Source: Candidatus Auribacterota bacterium (GTDB taxonomy: Bacteria > Auribacterota > Ancaeobacteria > Ancaeobacterales > Ancaeobacteraceae). Taken from it: 64,000 nucleotides of DNA. Positions 9,540 through 18,211 of the stretch are shown in pieces. The notes under the pieces are model-generated. The model did not search any database. It worked only from the letters and a program-made list of their open reading frames with translations, and was not told the origin of the DNA. A program made the position numbers and the translations under genes. The stretch is from positions 1 to 64,000 of the forward strand of contig JAKLEM010000006.1 in assembly GCA_022711655.1 (NCBI GenBank), written 5' to 3'. How positions within the stretch are numbered: position 1 is the first letter of the stretch; the number at the start of each line of letters is the position of its first letter.

Positions 9540-10466
9540 ATGCATCGATCTGTTGCCCTCCTGCTGACGGTCCTTGTCGCGTTATGCGCGATCTCATCCC
9601 CGCTTGCTGCTGCCGCTACCGCACAGCCCCCCAACGATGATATCCACATCGGGGCGCTGCTGCCGCCGCAGGGCGCTCCGGGGTGGGCTCCCGTAGGCGA
9701 GCCGTCGTACTACGACGCATCCAACCTCTACCTTTACATCGACGGCCAGGCGGAGTTCTATATCGATTTCGGTTTCAAGCTCCTCGTGTCGGGAGAGTAT
9801 AAGAAGGCGGGGGAGGAAACGGTTATCGTCGCCGACATCTACGATCTGGGCGATAAGGACTGCGCCCTTGGCATCTATACCGCGGAACGGGACGAGTCGG
9901 CGAGGCCGGTCAAGGCGGGGGTCGAGGGATACCTGAGCGGCTCTATTTTGAACTTCTGGAAGGGGCGCTATTACGTGAAGCTGTCGGCGGCGCCGCCTTC
10001 GGATGGGATCGGCGATGTATTGACGGTATTTGCCCAGGCTGTCGCACGGAGGGTCCCGGGTGACAGCGATTACCCTGTCCGCGCCCAGCGGCTGCAGCAG
10101 GCGGGGCTTGTCGCCGGCACGATCAAGTATTCGCCGAAGAGCTTTCTCGGGCACTCCTTTCTCACCAATACCTACAGCGCCGAATTCAGGATCGGGGACG
10201 GCGCGCCGTTCCGCATCTTTATCTCGGAGTCAAAGAGCCCTGCCGAGGCGATGGCCGCTTACCGGAAATATCGCGGGTTTGTCGGCAAGGACAAACAGCG
10301 GCTCTTCGAGGACCTGCCCGGCCTCGGCGACAAGGCCTTCCATTACGTCGACCGCTTCGGCGGGGAGTTCGTCATCGTCGTGCGAAAGGACTACATCTGC
10401 GGCGCGGCCGGCGAAAAGGTTGGCGAGGCAGAAAGGGAGCTTCTCAGGAAAGTCATTCCGCATTAA
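9540..10466 (+). CDS. Secreted DUF6599-family protein
   Basis: This 308-residue protein has a clear signal peptide (hydrophobic residues 5-20, Ala-rich cleavage region near 23-28). The mature part contains the DUF6599 signature around LYLYIDGQAEFYIDFGF, followed by a beta-rich body with WKGRYYVKL. Function is unknown; the family is exported. The gene starts one base after the 54-residue gene. At its 3' end it converges on, and overlaps by four bases (10463-10466), the minus-strand polyferredoxin gene. That proximity to Fe-S redox genes suggests, without proving, a shared periplasmic redox role. Confidence 0.8.
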   Translation: MHRSVALLLTVLVALCAISSPLAAAATAQPPNDDIHIGALLPPQGAPGWAPVGEPSYYDASNLYLYIDGQAEFYIDFGFKLLVSGEYKKAGEETVIVADIYDLGDKDCALGIYTAERDESARPVKAGVEGYLSGSILNFWKGRYYVKLSAAPPSDGIGDVLTVFAQAVARRVPGDSDYPVRAQRLQQAGLVAGTIKYSPKSFLGHSFLTNTYSAEFRIGDGAPFRIFISESKSPAEAMAAYRKYRGFVGKDKQRLFEDLPGLGDKAFHYVDRFGGEFVIVVRKDYICGAAGEKVGEAERELLRKVIPH

Positions 10467-12028
10467 TACCCGAGGATCAGCCGGTTCTCCCTCGACCGGC
10501 TCTCGCCGATCGCGGTGACGTTGATCGCGGGCTTGTCGAGGACTGGGCAGACGTTCTCGCAGTTGCTGCAGCCGATGCAGAGCGTCGGGTCGACGACCGG
10601 GCGCTCGATCCTGATCTTCTGGCCTCCGCGCACCGTCGTTTCCACCGTCTCCAGCCAGATCGCCTTCTGCGGCGTGGGGCAGTGCTCTTCGCATACCGCG
10701 CAGGGCGTCCCGTACGCGTAGGTCAGGCAGCGCGACCGGTCGACGCAGGCGGTGCCGATCTTGACCTTCTGCTTGCGCGGCAGCGGCAGATGCTCGATCG
10801 CCCCGGTAGGGCAGGCCTGGCCGCAGAGCGTGCATTCGTAGTCGCAGTAGCCTTTCTTCCCGACGCCGATCGGCGTCCAGAACCCCTCGAATCCACCCTC
10901 GAGCAGGGCCGGCTGGAGGAACCCGGTCGGGCAGACGCGCATGCAGTTGCCGCACTTGACGCATTTCTCGAGGAACATCTGCTCGGGGAGCGATCCCGGC
11001 GGGCGGACCAGGCGGGGATCGACGCGCTTGCCGAAGAACTCCTGCCGGAGTATCGGCGCGGCCAATAGGCCGGTGACGCCTGCTGCGAGGACCCTGCGGC
11101 GGCCCACGTCCATCGGCGGCTGGACCTTGCGCGAGGGGAGCGTCATGCCGAACGAGACCGCCTTCTCGGGGCAGGTGTCGACGCAGTTATAGCACATCAG
11201 GCATTCGTTCGATATCCAGCCGTCCTTCTTATGCGGGTTGCACGCCCCTTCGCACCGGCGCGCGCAGTCCATGCAATGCGTGCACTTGTCGTTGACCTTC
11301 AACCGTACCGGCGAAAAGCGGGCGACGGTCCCGAGCAGGGCGCCGAGCGGGCAGACGGTGCGGCACCACCAGCGCGGGCGGTAGAAGTTCATCGCGATGA
11401 CGGCGACGAAGAGGGCCGCCAGCGCCGGCTGCTGAGCGAAGTGCGGCGTCCTGAAATAGAGGTAGTTGTTCTTGACGTAGTCGTACGCGGCGCCGGCGAT
11501 GTCCGACGCCCTGTCGTTGCCGGCGCGGTCGATCAGCCACAACGCGCCGGTCAGGGCGAACTGCACGAGCGGGAGGATCCCGACCGTCAGCGAGCGGACC
11601 AGGAACGAGAAGGGGTCGAGCAGGCCGATCTGCGTGACGCCGAAGGCGGCGCAGACGAGGAACGCGGCCAGGAGCAGGTATTTGACCCGCTGAGACGGCT
11701 CATAGGCGTCGAGGACCGGTTTCGCGGCCGTCCGCCGCTTCAGCCAGCCGAAGAAATGGTTGATCGTGCCGAACGGGCAGACGAAACCGCAGAAGATGCG
11801 CCCGAAAAGCGCGGTGACGACGAGGATCACGGCGGCGCAGGCCGACGTCGCGAGGAGCTTGTGCGAGGAGATGACCGTCGACAGCGCGATCAGCGGGTCG
11901 ATGTCGAAGAACATCTTCACCGACGGGTTGATCAGGTCTGTCCCGAGCTTTTCGTGCGTCATGAAGAGGCACTTGAAAAACAGCACGAAAAAAACGATCT
12001 GCGATATGCGGCGCAGCCAGGTCATCAT
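10463..12028 (-). CDS. Membrane polyferredoxin, fused NapH-like and NapG/MauM-like halves
   Basis: From the ATG at 12028 (ATGA overlap with the upstream DUF362 stop) the product has 521 residues. The first half looks like NapH: several membrane segments, two CxxxCP motifs (CGFVCP and CRTVCP) and two ferredoxin-type clusters (CTHCMDC and CLMCYNCVDTCP). After a membrane segment containing RRRVLAAGVTGLLAAP, the second half resembles NapG/MauM, with four more Cys clusters: CVKCGNCMRVCP, CTLCGQACP, CAVCEEHCP and CIGCSNCENVCP. It is probably an electron conduit at the inner membrane that moves electrons across or along it to a periplasmic partner. The open frame runs on to 12451, but that part overlaps the neighbouring gene and looks non-coding. 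Confidence 0.85.
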   Translation of the reverse strand: MMTWLRRISQIVFFVLFFKCLFMTHEKLGTDLINPSVKMFFDIDPLIALSTVISSHKLLATSACAAVILVVTALFGRIFCGFVCPFGTINHFFGWLKRRTAAKPVLDAYEPSQRVKYLLLAAFLVCAAFGVTQIGLLDPFSFLVRSLTVGILPLVQFALTGALWLIDRAGNDRASDIAGAAYDYVKNNYLYFRTPHFAQQPALAALFVAVIAMNFYRPRWWCRTVCPLGALLGTVARFSPVRLKVNDKCTHCMDCARRCEGACNPHKKDGWISNECLMCYNCVDTCPEKAVSFGMTLPSRKVQPPMDVGRRRVLAAGVTGLLAAPILRQEFFGKRVDPRLVRPPGSLPEQMFLEKCVKCGNCMRVCPTGFLQPALLEGGFEGFWTPIGVGKKGYCDYECTLCGQACPTGAIEHLPLPRKQKVKIGTACVDRSRCLTYAYGTPCAVCEEHCPTPQKAIWLETVETTVRGGQKIRIERPVVDPTLCIGCSNCENVCPVLDKPAINVTAIGESRSRENRLILGY

Positions 12029-12933
12029 GCTATGATCCGATGGTTCAGCTTCGTATAATCGGCCGTGCCAAGGCCCATCCGTTCGCCTATGGCGACGTAG
12101 CCGAGGTCGGCGGCGGTCATGCCGAAGAGCGTCGCCGACCAGCTGTCTGCGGCGACCGGGTCGAGCGAGGCGATGACGGTGTCGGTCGCCTTGACGTCGT
12201 TGACGTTGCCGCCGGTCGGGCCGTTCCTGAGCAGTATCCGCACGCCGTCGACGACCGTCAGCGCCGGCTTGAAAAAGCGGGCGAGGTCGGCGATCGACTG
12301 GTCTATGTTCTGGTGGAGCTGGTTGCGCGCTCCGCCGACTGCGCCGAACCAGTTCTTCATGCCGATCGTCAGCTTCGACAGCGAGTGATGTTTTGCGACC
12401 GGGATATTGATCAGCTTGTCCGCTTCGACGATCTCTTTGTTGACGGGCCACATCGTGAGCTGTTCGCCGCCGATCTTCATGTCGCGGTACATGCGCTCTT
12501 CCGTGAAGAAAAGGTCCGCCCCCGTTTCTTTCGCGACGGCGGCGGCTCCCGAGAGGTTGAATGTTTTGCGGGGGTCGTTACAGGCGTTATCGGTGATCCT
12601 GACCTTTTTCGCGCCGGCGTTGAAGCAGAGCTCGACGATGGTCTTGAGGACTGTCGGGTCGGTGTTCGCCGCCTGCGAGGGGGAGCGCGCCCAGCCGAGG
12701 TTCGGCTTGAGCATGACGACGTCGCCGCGGGAGACGAACTTCCCCATGCCGCCGAGCGCCTCGACGGATTTCTTCACGATCGACGCGGTATCCGCGCCCT
12801 TTGCGAGCGCGATCCGGCACCCTTCTTCGGCGAAGAGGTCTCCCGGTTTGAAGGCGCGCAGTACTCCGGCGCCCATCAGCGACACGCCCGCCCCCGCAAA
12901 GGCCATCTTTTTCATGAATTCACGCCTGTCCAT
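12025..12933 (-). CDS. DUF362 protein with Tat signal
   Basis: The chosen start, ATG at 12931-12933, is preceded by AGGAAAGG at good spacing and gives 302 residues beginning MDRREFMKKMAFAGAG, a twin-arginine-type signal (RREFMKK) followed by a hydrophobic stretch. Upstream in-frame codons give a longer but weaker start. The body matches the DUF362 fold (VMLKPNLGWA, then KLINIPVAKHH). The family is associated with Fe-S cluster or redox enzymes of unproven function. It is first in a two-gene operon and overlaps the polyferredoxin gene by four bases, so the pair likely forms an exported redox module. Confidence 0.85.
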   Translation of the reverse strand: MDRREFMKKMAFAGAGVSLMGAGVLRAFKPGDLFAEEGCRIALAKGADTASIVKKSVEALGGMGKFVSRGDVVMLKPNLGWARSPSQAANTDPTVLKTIVELCFNAGAKKVRITDNACNDPRKTFNLSGAAAVAKETGADLFFTEERMYRDMKIGGEQLTMWPVNKEIVEADKLINIPVAKHHSLSKLTIGMKNWFGAVGGARNQLHQNIDQSIADLARFFKPALTVVDGVRILLRNGPTGGNVNDVKATDTVIASLDPVAADSWSATLFGMTAADLGYVAIGERMGLGTADYTKLNHRIIA

Positions 12934-13068
12934 AGACACCTTTCCTGCCGCTGCGATATGCGGACTATTGTTGGATTTATTGTAGTGCAATAATTGAGAC
13001 AGAGGAAGGATATTTTGCGTGGTATTTCGGAGTTTCAGGTGTACAATAGCCGTCCACAGGAGGATATC

Positions 13069-13455
13069 ATGCGGCTGTCTACCGAACGCGGTTTCTCGCT
13101 TACCGAGCTGGTCGTCCTTATCGTCGTTCTCTGTATCCTCGCTGTCGTCGCCGTCCCGATCTACTATAACCTGTCGGTCCAGGAAAATATCCGTGCGGAA
13201 CGTTCAACGGTCGTCAGCGTCCGCGAAGGGATCGAAACATACCGTCGGGACCGTGAAGGCAAGGCCGGCGTGCCTCCTTTTCCGACCGCCCTTGACGACG
13301 CCCGGGACGGCAAGGCGACGATCGCGAACCGGTTTTTCGGCGGCGTCATGGTAGAGGGCTCCGTCGCCTCGGGTTGGACCAAGGCCGGGAACTCCTATAC
13401 AGGGCCGAATAAAGGCATATACACATATAAAAGCAGCGACGGGTCGTTCAAGTGA
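13069..13455 (+). CDS. Type II secretion/type IV pilin-like major pseudopilin (GspG-type)
   Basis: The ATG at 13069 sits behind ACAGGAGG and gives 128 residues. A short positive leader ends at G, followed by FSLTELVVLIVV, the canonical prepilin peptidase site with Phe+1 and Glu+5, then a hydrophobic helix. The mature part is small with a Tyr/Gly-rich tail. It is first in a run of five pseudopilin-like genes whose order suggests G-H-I-J-K. No assembly ATPase, inner-membrane platform or secretin is in the window. The longer frame from 12994 is not used. Confidence 0.8.
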   Translation: MRLSTERGFSLTELVVLIVVLCILAVVAVPIYYNLSVQENIRAERSTVVSVREGIETYRRDREGKAGVPPFPTALDDARDGKATIANRFFGGVMVEGSVASGWTKAGNSYTGPNKGIYTYKSSDGSFK

Positions 13456-13967
13456 CATCCTCGACGCAGAAAACGCGTTTTTCGATCATCACGTTCCTCT
13501 CTGTCCTCGTCGTCCTCGCGGTGCTCGCGGTCGCGGCCGCGCTTGTCTTTTCGCCTTTCAGGCATCTCCAGCTTGCCAGCGCGGTCGACAGGGTGCTCTC
13601 GGACGTCCGGTACTGCCAGGAGATGGCGATCTACGCGGACGTGCCGTACGGTATCGCCTTCGAGCCGGCGAGGTCCCGCTATACGATATGCCGGTACGAG
13701 GGCGGAAAGCGCGCGGGTGTGCGCGATCCCGCCACGAAAGCGTTTCCCTGGCGTATCGATTTTACCGCGGGGGTGTATAAGGGGTTCAAGATAGCCTTCG
13801 CGGAAGACGGCGGCGGTAGCGAGCTCGTTTTCGCGGCAGGGGCCGGGGTGCCGTGCGGCGCCGGCGGCGCGCCGCTGAAAAAGCGCGCGTCGGTGTCGGT
13901 AACCTCCTCGGCGGGGACGATCACCGTTAACGTCGATCCTCAGACGGGGTATGCGTGGCGGTCGTAG
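13452..13967 (+). CDS. GspH-like pseudopilin with non-canonical leader
   Basis: The GTG start at 13452 overlaps the previous stop (GTGA). The 171-residue product has a short basic leader, R-FSIITFLSVLVVLAV as the membrane helix, and a globular domain with alternating strands. The residue before Phe is Arg instead of Gly, and position +5 is Thr instead of Glu, so normal prepilin peptidase processing is doubtful. The assignment rests on its position after the GspG-like gene, its size and its topology. Confidence 0.65.
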   Translation: MTSSTQKTRFSIITFLSVLVVLAVLAVAAALVFSPFRHLQLASAVDRVLSDVRYCQEMAIYADVPYGIAFEPARSRYTICRYEGGKRAGVRDPATKAFPWRIDFTAGVYKGFKIAFAEDGGGSELVFAAGAGVPCGAGGAPLKKRASVSVTSSAGTITVNVDPQTGYAWRS

Positions 13968-14001
13968 GGCGCTTTTTCCGGAGCGCCGAAGGGTCATTAC
14001 T

Positions 14002-14415
14002 ATGAGCAGCCGTATGTTGACCAGGAATGATAATCGCGGTTTCTCCGTCGTCGGACTTCTCCTCTTCATCGTCCTGGTCGCGGGCGCGGTGACGGTGCTC
14101 ACGGCGATGATACGCGATATCTCCCGTTCGGGCCGCGCCCGGATCGCGGAGTTCCGGGCTGTCGAGCTGGCGAAGGGAAGGATCGAGGAGGTTCGCGGCA
14201 TGGCGTTCGATGACGTCGTTGCGGCGCCGTTCGCGAATGCCGACGGAGAGATGAAGGGGTATGCGTGCGAGACGCGGGTATCCTACGTGAACGGCCCGTC
14301 GGCGCCGGATGCGGCGAGCGGCGTCCCCACTCCCTATAAGAAGGTGACCGTATCGGTCTCCCTCGCCGGCCGGCCTCTCGCCGAACTATCCTGCATCAGG
14401 ACGAGGCGGCAATAG
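14002..14415 (+). CDS. GspI/PilV-like pseudopilin
   Basis: From the ATG at 14002 the product has 137 residues: a basic leader, NRG-FSVVGLLLFIVLV, and an amphipathic segment (AVELAKGRIEEVRGM) typical of the pilin helix. Gly-1 and Phe+1 are present, but Gly replaces Glu at +5. An alternative ATG lies at 14014. A GGCGCT/AGCGCC hairpin (13968-13987) sits between it and the preceding gene. Confidence 0.65.
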   Translation: MSSRMLTRNDNRGFSVVGLLLFIVLVAGAVTVLTAMIRDISRSGRARIAEFRAVELAKGRIEEVRGMAFDDVVAAPFANADGEMKGYACETRVSYVNGPSAPDAASGVPTPYKKVTVSVSLAGRPLAELSCIRTRRQ

Positions 14416-14443
14416 GGCTCATTGAATTGAATAGAGACGGGAT

Positions 14444-14977
14444 ATGAAGAAGTCGGAAAAGAAAGACGCGGCGGCTCCGCCGAAAAAAAGAAAAGAAGGC
14501 TCATCGATCTTTGACGCTCTCGTGACGTCGGTGGCGATCACGGCGGTCGGGAGCGTTGTGATCTATGCGCTCGCGTTGGGGATCACGACGTTCACCGCGT
14601 CGCGCAACGCCGGCCATGCGTTCCAGCCGGTCAGGATCGCGGCGTCGATCATGGAGAGGGATATTCGCTCGATACGGTCTGACGCCTCGATAGAGTGCGC
14701 GTCGCCGCAGGCCTTCTCTTTTATCGCGGGCGGCGGCGTCCCGGTGTCATACCGCTTCGCCGGCGGGACGCTGCGCCATAATGAACAAACGCTGCTGCAA
14801 GACCTCGCCGGCTTCCGTTTCGTCTATCGCGACGCGAAGGGCACAGCGATCGACACACCCCGCGTGTCGCCGGACAGGAGCGACATACGGCTCGTGACCG
14901 TTCGGCTGACGGCGGTCTCCGGCGACCGTCCCGAAACGGCTGAGCTGACGGTCTGCCCGAGGATGCTGAGGGAGTGA
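14444..14977 (+). CDS. GspJ/PilW-like pseudopilin
   Basis: This 177-residue protein has an unusually long basic N-terminus (MKKSEKKDAAAPPKKRKEG) followed by SSIFDALVTSVAITAVGS as the membrane helix. The cleavage context (G then SSIFD) is degenerate, with Asp at +5. The central part (MERDIRSIRSDA, then FRFVYRDAKG) resembles GspJ-type minor pseudopilins. It lies in the same orientation, 28 bases behind the GspI-like gene. Confidence 0.6.
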   Translation: MKKSEKKDAAAPPKKRKEGSSIFDALVTSVAITAVGSVVIYALALGITTFTASRNAGHAFQPVRIAASIMERDIRSIRSDASIECASPQAFSFIAGGGVPVSYRFAGGTLRHNEQTLLQDLAGFRFVYRDAKGTAIDTPRVSPDRSDIRLVTVRLTAVSGDRPETAELTVCPRMLRE

Positions 14978-14994
14978 GACACATTCAAGATTCA

Positions 14995-15120
14995 TGTCAT
15001 CCCCGCAGGTTTTAAGCGGGGATCGAGAGCAAGATATGTATTCTTCGAGCGGAGCGAAGTCGAGAAGTATTAGGGCAATGGGCTATCAGATAGTTCTCGA
15101 CTCGCTGCGCTCGCTCGAAC
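14995..15120. repeat. Composite palindromic repeat (GTCATCCCCGC type plus TTCGAGC/TCGAGAA type)
   Basis: The spacer between the GspJ- and GspK-like genes holds a GTCATCCCCGC...GCGGGGAT hairpin followed by an imperfect palindrome. Its arms run TTCGAGCGGAGCGAAG-TCGAGAA on one side and TTCTCGAC-TCGCTGCGC-TCGCTCGAA on the other. The second unit recurs at 33938-34001, and the first recurs before dxr, before carB and before dnaJ. Confidence 0.8.
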
Positions 15121-15143
15121 AATAATAAACTCAAGAATCCTGC

Positions 15144-16730
15144 ATGAAGACACATCATTACAACCAAACCGGCATTACCGCCTTCACGCTCATGTTCTTC
15201 CTCTTTTCCTTCGGCTTCGCGATCATCTTCGTCGGGTCGCTGATGCTTGCGCGTGACGGCATGATGGGATCCAGGCGTTCGGCGGCAGCCGCGTTCTCCG
15301 CGGCGGAAAGCGGCGCGGAGATCGGTGTGCGCGCGGTGTGCGACGATATCGTCGCGGCGCAATCGGAGAGCCCCGCCGCTCCCGGCTATTCACTGAGCGC
15401 CTCGCTCGATCCGGACGGGCCGGTGGCCGCCGTCGGCGGACAGGGGAGCCCCGACCGGGTCCGCCAATATGAGAATACCGACGACGGCGCCTATCCGCTG
15501 CGGATGGCGGGCGAGATGGTCGAGGTTTCGGGCTTCCACCAGGCCTATAACATGATCGGCTCGCGGATCGCGGGGGCCGCCGTCGGGATCAACTGCCGGC
15601 GGCTGAGCGAAACGGGGCCGGCGCCGCACCTCATGATCGAATACGCGGCCGGGGAGTCGAGAGACTGGGTCCCGCTCGCGGAGTACACCGTCTCGCACGC
15701 CGGATTCGCGATGTCGTATCACCCGTTGCCGGGGACGGTCGGGTGGAAGGAGATCGTCGGCAGGGACGGCGACGGCATCAGGCTGCGCGCCAGGGTTTGC
15801 GGCGAACAGGGCGGCGTGATGATCGACTATATCTGCCTGAAAACTACGGCGGGCGTCGATACGCTCGCCGAGCCGTGGCGCACCCGCCAGTACGTCGCGC
15901 TGCCGCTGAGCTTCGCCGGCTCCCGCATAACGGACATCTCGATCGAGGATGAATCGGGCAAGGTCAATATCAACGCCGCGTCGCTCCCGCTGCTCAAGGG
16001 GCTGTTCGTCGAGTACGGGGTTCCGGACGATAAGGCGGCCGCGATCGCGGCGGCGATCATCATGGTCCGCACGGCGAACATCTTCCGCTCCGCGGACAGC
16101 CTGCATGGCGTCGAAGGGGTGACGGACGAGCTCTTCGGCCTCTCGGTCGAAGATCCGTCGTACGGCATGCGGCGACTGCGCAACGACCTGACGGTCTTTT
16201 CCTGGATAAACAGCCGCGCGGTACGTTCGCCCGGCCTGCAGGCCCCCGTCAATATCAACACCGCGTCCGCGGCGGTCCTGCGCGCGGTCCTGCGGCCGAT
16301 CATCCCCGGGGCGGACGTATACGGCCGTCTCGCGTCTGCGATCGTCGCGCGCCGCGCGGTACAGCCGTTCGGCGTTCTCTATTCGACCGACCCAGACTGC
16401 AGCGACCATTGTTTTTACGCGTTCCTGAAGCTGCAGGATTATCTGACAGAGAACGATGTGCGCGCGATCATGGAGAACGCCGACCTGTCGCCCAAACGCT
16501 GGACCGGCGGGGATACGCAGACGGCAGGGTTCTCGTTCTTTTCGAACAGCTTCATGGTCAGCGCCGCTGGAGAGTATCCGTCCGGCGGTATCCCGTGCCG
16601 GCGGGCCGTCAGAGTCCTTGCCGGCAGCCCCTACGATCACGCCATGCTCGCGGCCCCGCGCCGCGTCTCCCTCAAGCTGCCTGTCGTGCCGACGGATGTT
16701 GAGCAGACGGGATATTGGCGAGAGGAATAA
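15144..16730 (+). CDS. GspK-like minor pseudopilin / helix-hairpin-helix secretion protein
   Basis: This 528-residue protein has an N-terminal membrane helix (ITAFTLMFFLFSFGFAIIFVG) after a short leader ending in Gly. An AAAFSAAESGAEIG segment is typical of GspK/PilX. Two KVNINAAS/VNINTASAAVL helix-hairpin-helix elements lie near residues 273 and 370, as in GspK. The family caps the pseudopilus tip. It has an unusually long insert between the helix and the first hairpin. No clear Shine-Dalgarno sequence precedes the ATG because a repeat element fills the spacer. Confidence 0.7.
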   Translation: MKTHHYNQTGITAFTLMFFLFSFGFAIIFVGSLMLARDGMMGSRRSAAAAFSAAESGAEIGVRAVCDDIVAAQSESPAAPGYSLSASLDPDGPVAAVGGQGSPDRVRQYENTDDGAYPLRMAGEMVEVSGFHQAYNMIGSRIAGAAVGINCRRLSETGPAPHLMIEYAAGESRDWVPLAEYTVSHAGFAMSYHPLPGTVGWKEIVGRDGDGIRLRARVCGEQGGVMIDYICLKTTAGVDTLAEPWRTRQYVALPLSFAGSRITDISIEDESGKVNINAASLPLLKGLFVEYGVPDDKAAAIAAAIIMVRTANIFRSADSLHGVEGVTDELFGLSVEDPSYGMRRLRNDLTVFSWINSRAVRSPGLQAPVNINTASAAVLRAVLRPIIPGADVYGRLASAIVARRAVQPFGVLYSTDPDCSDHCFYAFLKLQDYLTENDVRAIMENADLSPKRWTGGDTQTAGFSFFSNSFMVSAAGEYPSGGIPCRRAVRVLAGSPYDHAMLAAPRRVSLKLPVVPTDVEQTGYWREE

Positions 16731-16762
16731 AGAGGGACAGCGCCCATTTATTCTTTAACAGA

Positions 16763-16791
16763 TTGACTTTCCCGCCTGTTTATGATTACAT
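16763..16791 (+). promoter_or_regulatory. Putative sigma-70 promoter before tig
   Basis: TTGACT (16763-16768) and TTACAT (16786-16791) are separated by 17 bases in the AT-richer part of the spacer after the pseudopilin cluster. Confidence 0.45.
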
Positions 16792-16798
16792 ATTTCGG

Positions 16799-16832
16799 CG
16801 CCCTCAAGGAGTGCGGCGGGAGGGCGATTTTT
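16799..16832 (+). terminator. Terminator-like hairpin upstream of tig
   Basis: CGCCCTC (16799-16805) pairs perfectly with GAGGGCG (16820-16826) and is followed by a T-rich run at 16828-16832. It could end transcripts from the pseudopilin genes. Because it lies just after a putative promoter, it could also attenuate tig. Confidence 0.5.
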
Positions 16833-16909
16833 ATTCTCCGGCTCGGTTGCCGGACGGATCGCGACGCTTGCGGCGGCCGCGAAGGACATTTTCATAAGGA
16901 GATGGTATT

Positions 16910-18178
16910 GTGAAAGTTACAGTTAAGGATGTTAATTCATACAGAAAGCTTCTGACGATCGAGGTGCCGGTGGAAGATGTGGCGAAGGCGTTCGAGGACG
17001 TCTACCGCGAGATCGGCCAGTCGGCGAACCTGCCCGGGTTCCGCAAGGGAAAGATACCGCGCGCGGTCGTCGAGACCCATTTCAAGAACGAGGCGCACAG
17101 CGAGGCGCTGAAGCGGCTGCTGCCCGACTCGTACGCCAAGGCGGTCCAGCAGGAAAAGCTCAACCCCGTCCTGCCGCCGGCGGTCGACAAGGTCGAGTTC
17201 GAGCCGTCGAAGCCGCTCAAGTTCGAGGCCCAGGTCGACGTGCGGCCCGAGATAAAGCTGCCGAAATACAAAGGCATCGAGATAGAGATCAAGAAGGCCG
17301 ACGTGAAGGACGCCGACGTCGACGCGGCGCTGAAGAACCTCCAGGAGCGCAACGCGCGGTTCGAGCCGGTGAGCGGCCGTTCGGTGAAGATGGGCGATTT
17401 TACGATGCTCGACCACGATATAATCGTCGAAGGGAAGTCGATCGACAGCGGCAAGGACCTGTTGTGGGACATCAGCGAAGATGGGTACTTCCCGAACCTG
17501 GGCAAGGGGCTTGTCGGCGCCAATGCCGGCGACGCGCGAGAGATCGAGACGACGCTGCCGCAGCATTTCAAGAAGGGCGAATACGGCGGCAAGAAAGCCA
17601 TGATCAAGGTCACGGTCAAGGAGATCAAGGAGAAGAAGATCCCCGATCTCAACGACGAGTTCGTGAAAGAGCTCGGCGGCGGCTTGAAGGACCTGGTCGA
17701 GCTGAAGACCAAGATCCGCGAAGAGCTGTCGCGCTACAACGACGACATGAAGCGGATGCACAAAGAAGGCAAGATCAACGAGTTTCTCTTGAGCAAGGCG
17801 ACCTTCGAGGTCCCGCCGGAGCTCGTCGAACGGCAGGCCGAGCACATGCTCAAAGACGAGAAGGAGCGACACCAGTACCACGCCGCGGCGGAGGTGTTCG
17901 ACGAGGCGAAGCGTCGCGACGAGCTGAAGCCGGCGGCGGCGAACCAGGTGAGGCTCTACTTCATCCTGGAGACGATAGCCGACGCCGAGAAGATCGAGGC
18001 GACCGACGCCGAGGTCGACGAGCGCATCAAGGGGATCGCGGGGCGGCTCAACAAGAACTATTTCGAGGTGAAGAAGTATTTCGTGACGGAAGGCAAGCTG
18101 GACACGATCAAGGACAAGATCCGCGAAGAGAAGGTCGTGAAGCTTCTTATCGATCAGGCGAAGGTCACCGAAAAGTAA
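16910..18178 (+). CDS. tig: Trigger factor
   Basis: This 422-residue ribosome-associated chaperone captures nascent chains at the exit tunnel. The GTG at 16910 is the start, seven bases behind AAGGAGA. The ribosome-binding signature G-F-R-K-G-K-x-P spans residues 43-50. A PPIase/FKBP-type middle domain follows (about 150-245, ending in VKEIKEKKIPDLNDEF), and then the helical C-terminal chaperone arms. It is first of tig-clpP-clpX-lon, a common bacterial proteostasis arrangement. Confidence 0.96.
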   Translation: MKVTVKDVNSYRKLLTIEVPVEDVAKAFEDVYREIGQSANLPGFRKGKIPRAVVETHFKNEAHSEALKRLLPDSYAKAVQQEKLNPVLPPAVDKVEFEPSKPLKFEAQVDVRPEIKLPKYKGIEIEIKKADVKDADVDAALKNLQERNARFEPVSGRSVKMGDFTMLDHDIIVEGKSIDSGKDLLWDISEDGYFPNLGKGLVGANAGDAREIETTLPQHFKKGEYGGKKAMIKVTVKEIKEKKIPDLNDEFVKELGGGLKDLVELKTKIREELSRYNDDMKRMHKEGKINEFLLSKATFEVPPELVERQAEHMLKDEKERHQYHAAAEVFDEAKRRDELKPAAANQVRLYFILETIADAEKIEATDAEVDERIKGIAGRLNKNYFEVKKYFVTEGKLDTIKDKIREEKVVKLLIDQAKVTEK

Positions 18179-18211
18179 CAAATCGTTTTATAAAGGAACG
18201 GAGGGATTCGC

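Noticed and set aside
12029-12451. N-terminal extension of the polyferredoxin reading frame
   Set aside because: The extra residues are Arg/Asp-rich shadow sequence antisense to nothing but in another frame of the DUF362 gene. The ATG at 12028 gives a normal membrane start and an ATGA overlap.
12994-13068. Longer start for the GspG-like pilin
   Set aside because: The ATG at 13069 has AGGAGG and a normal short prepilin leader.
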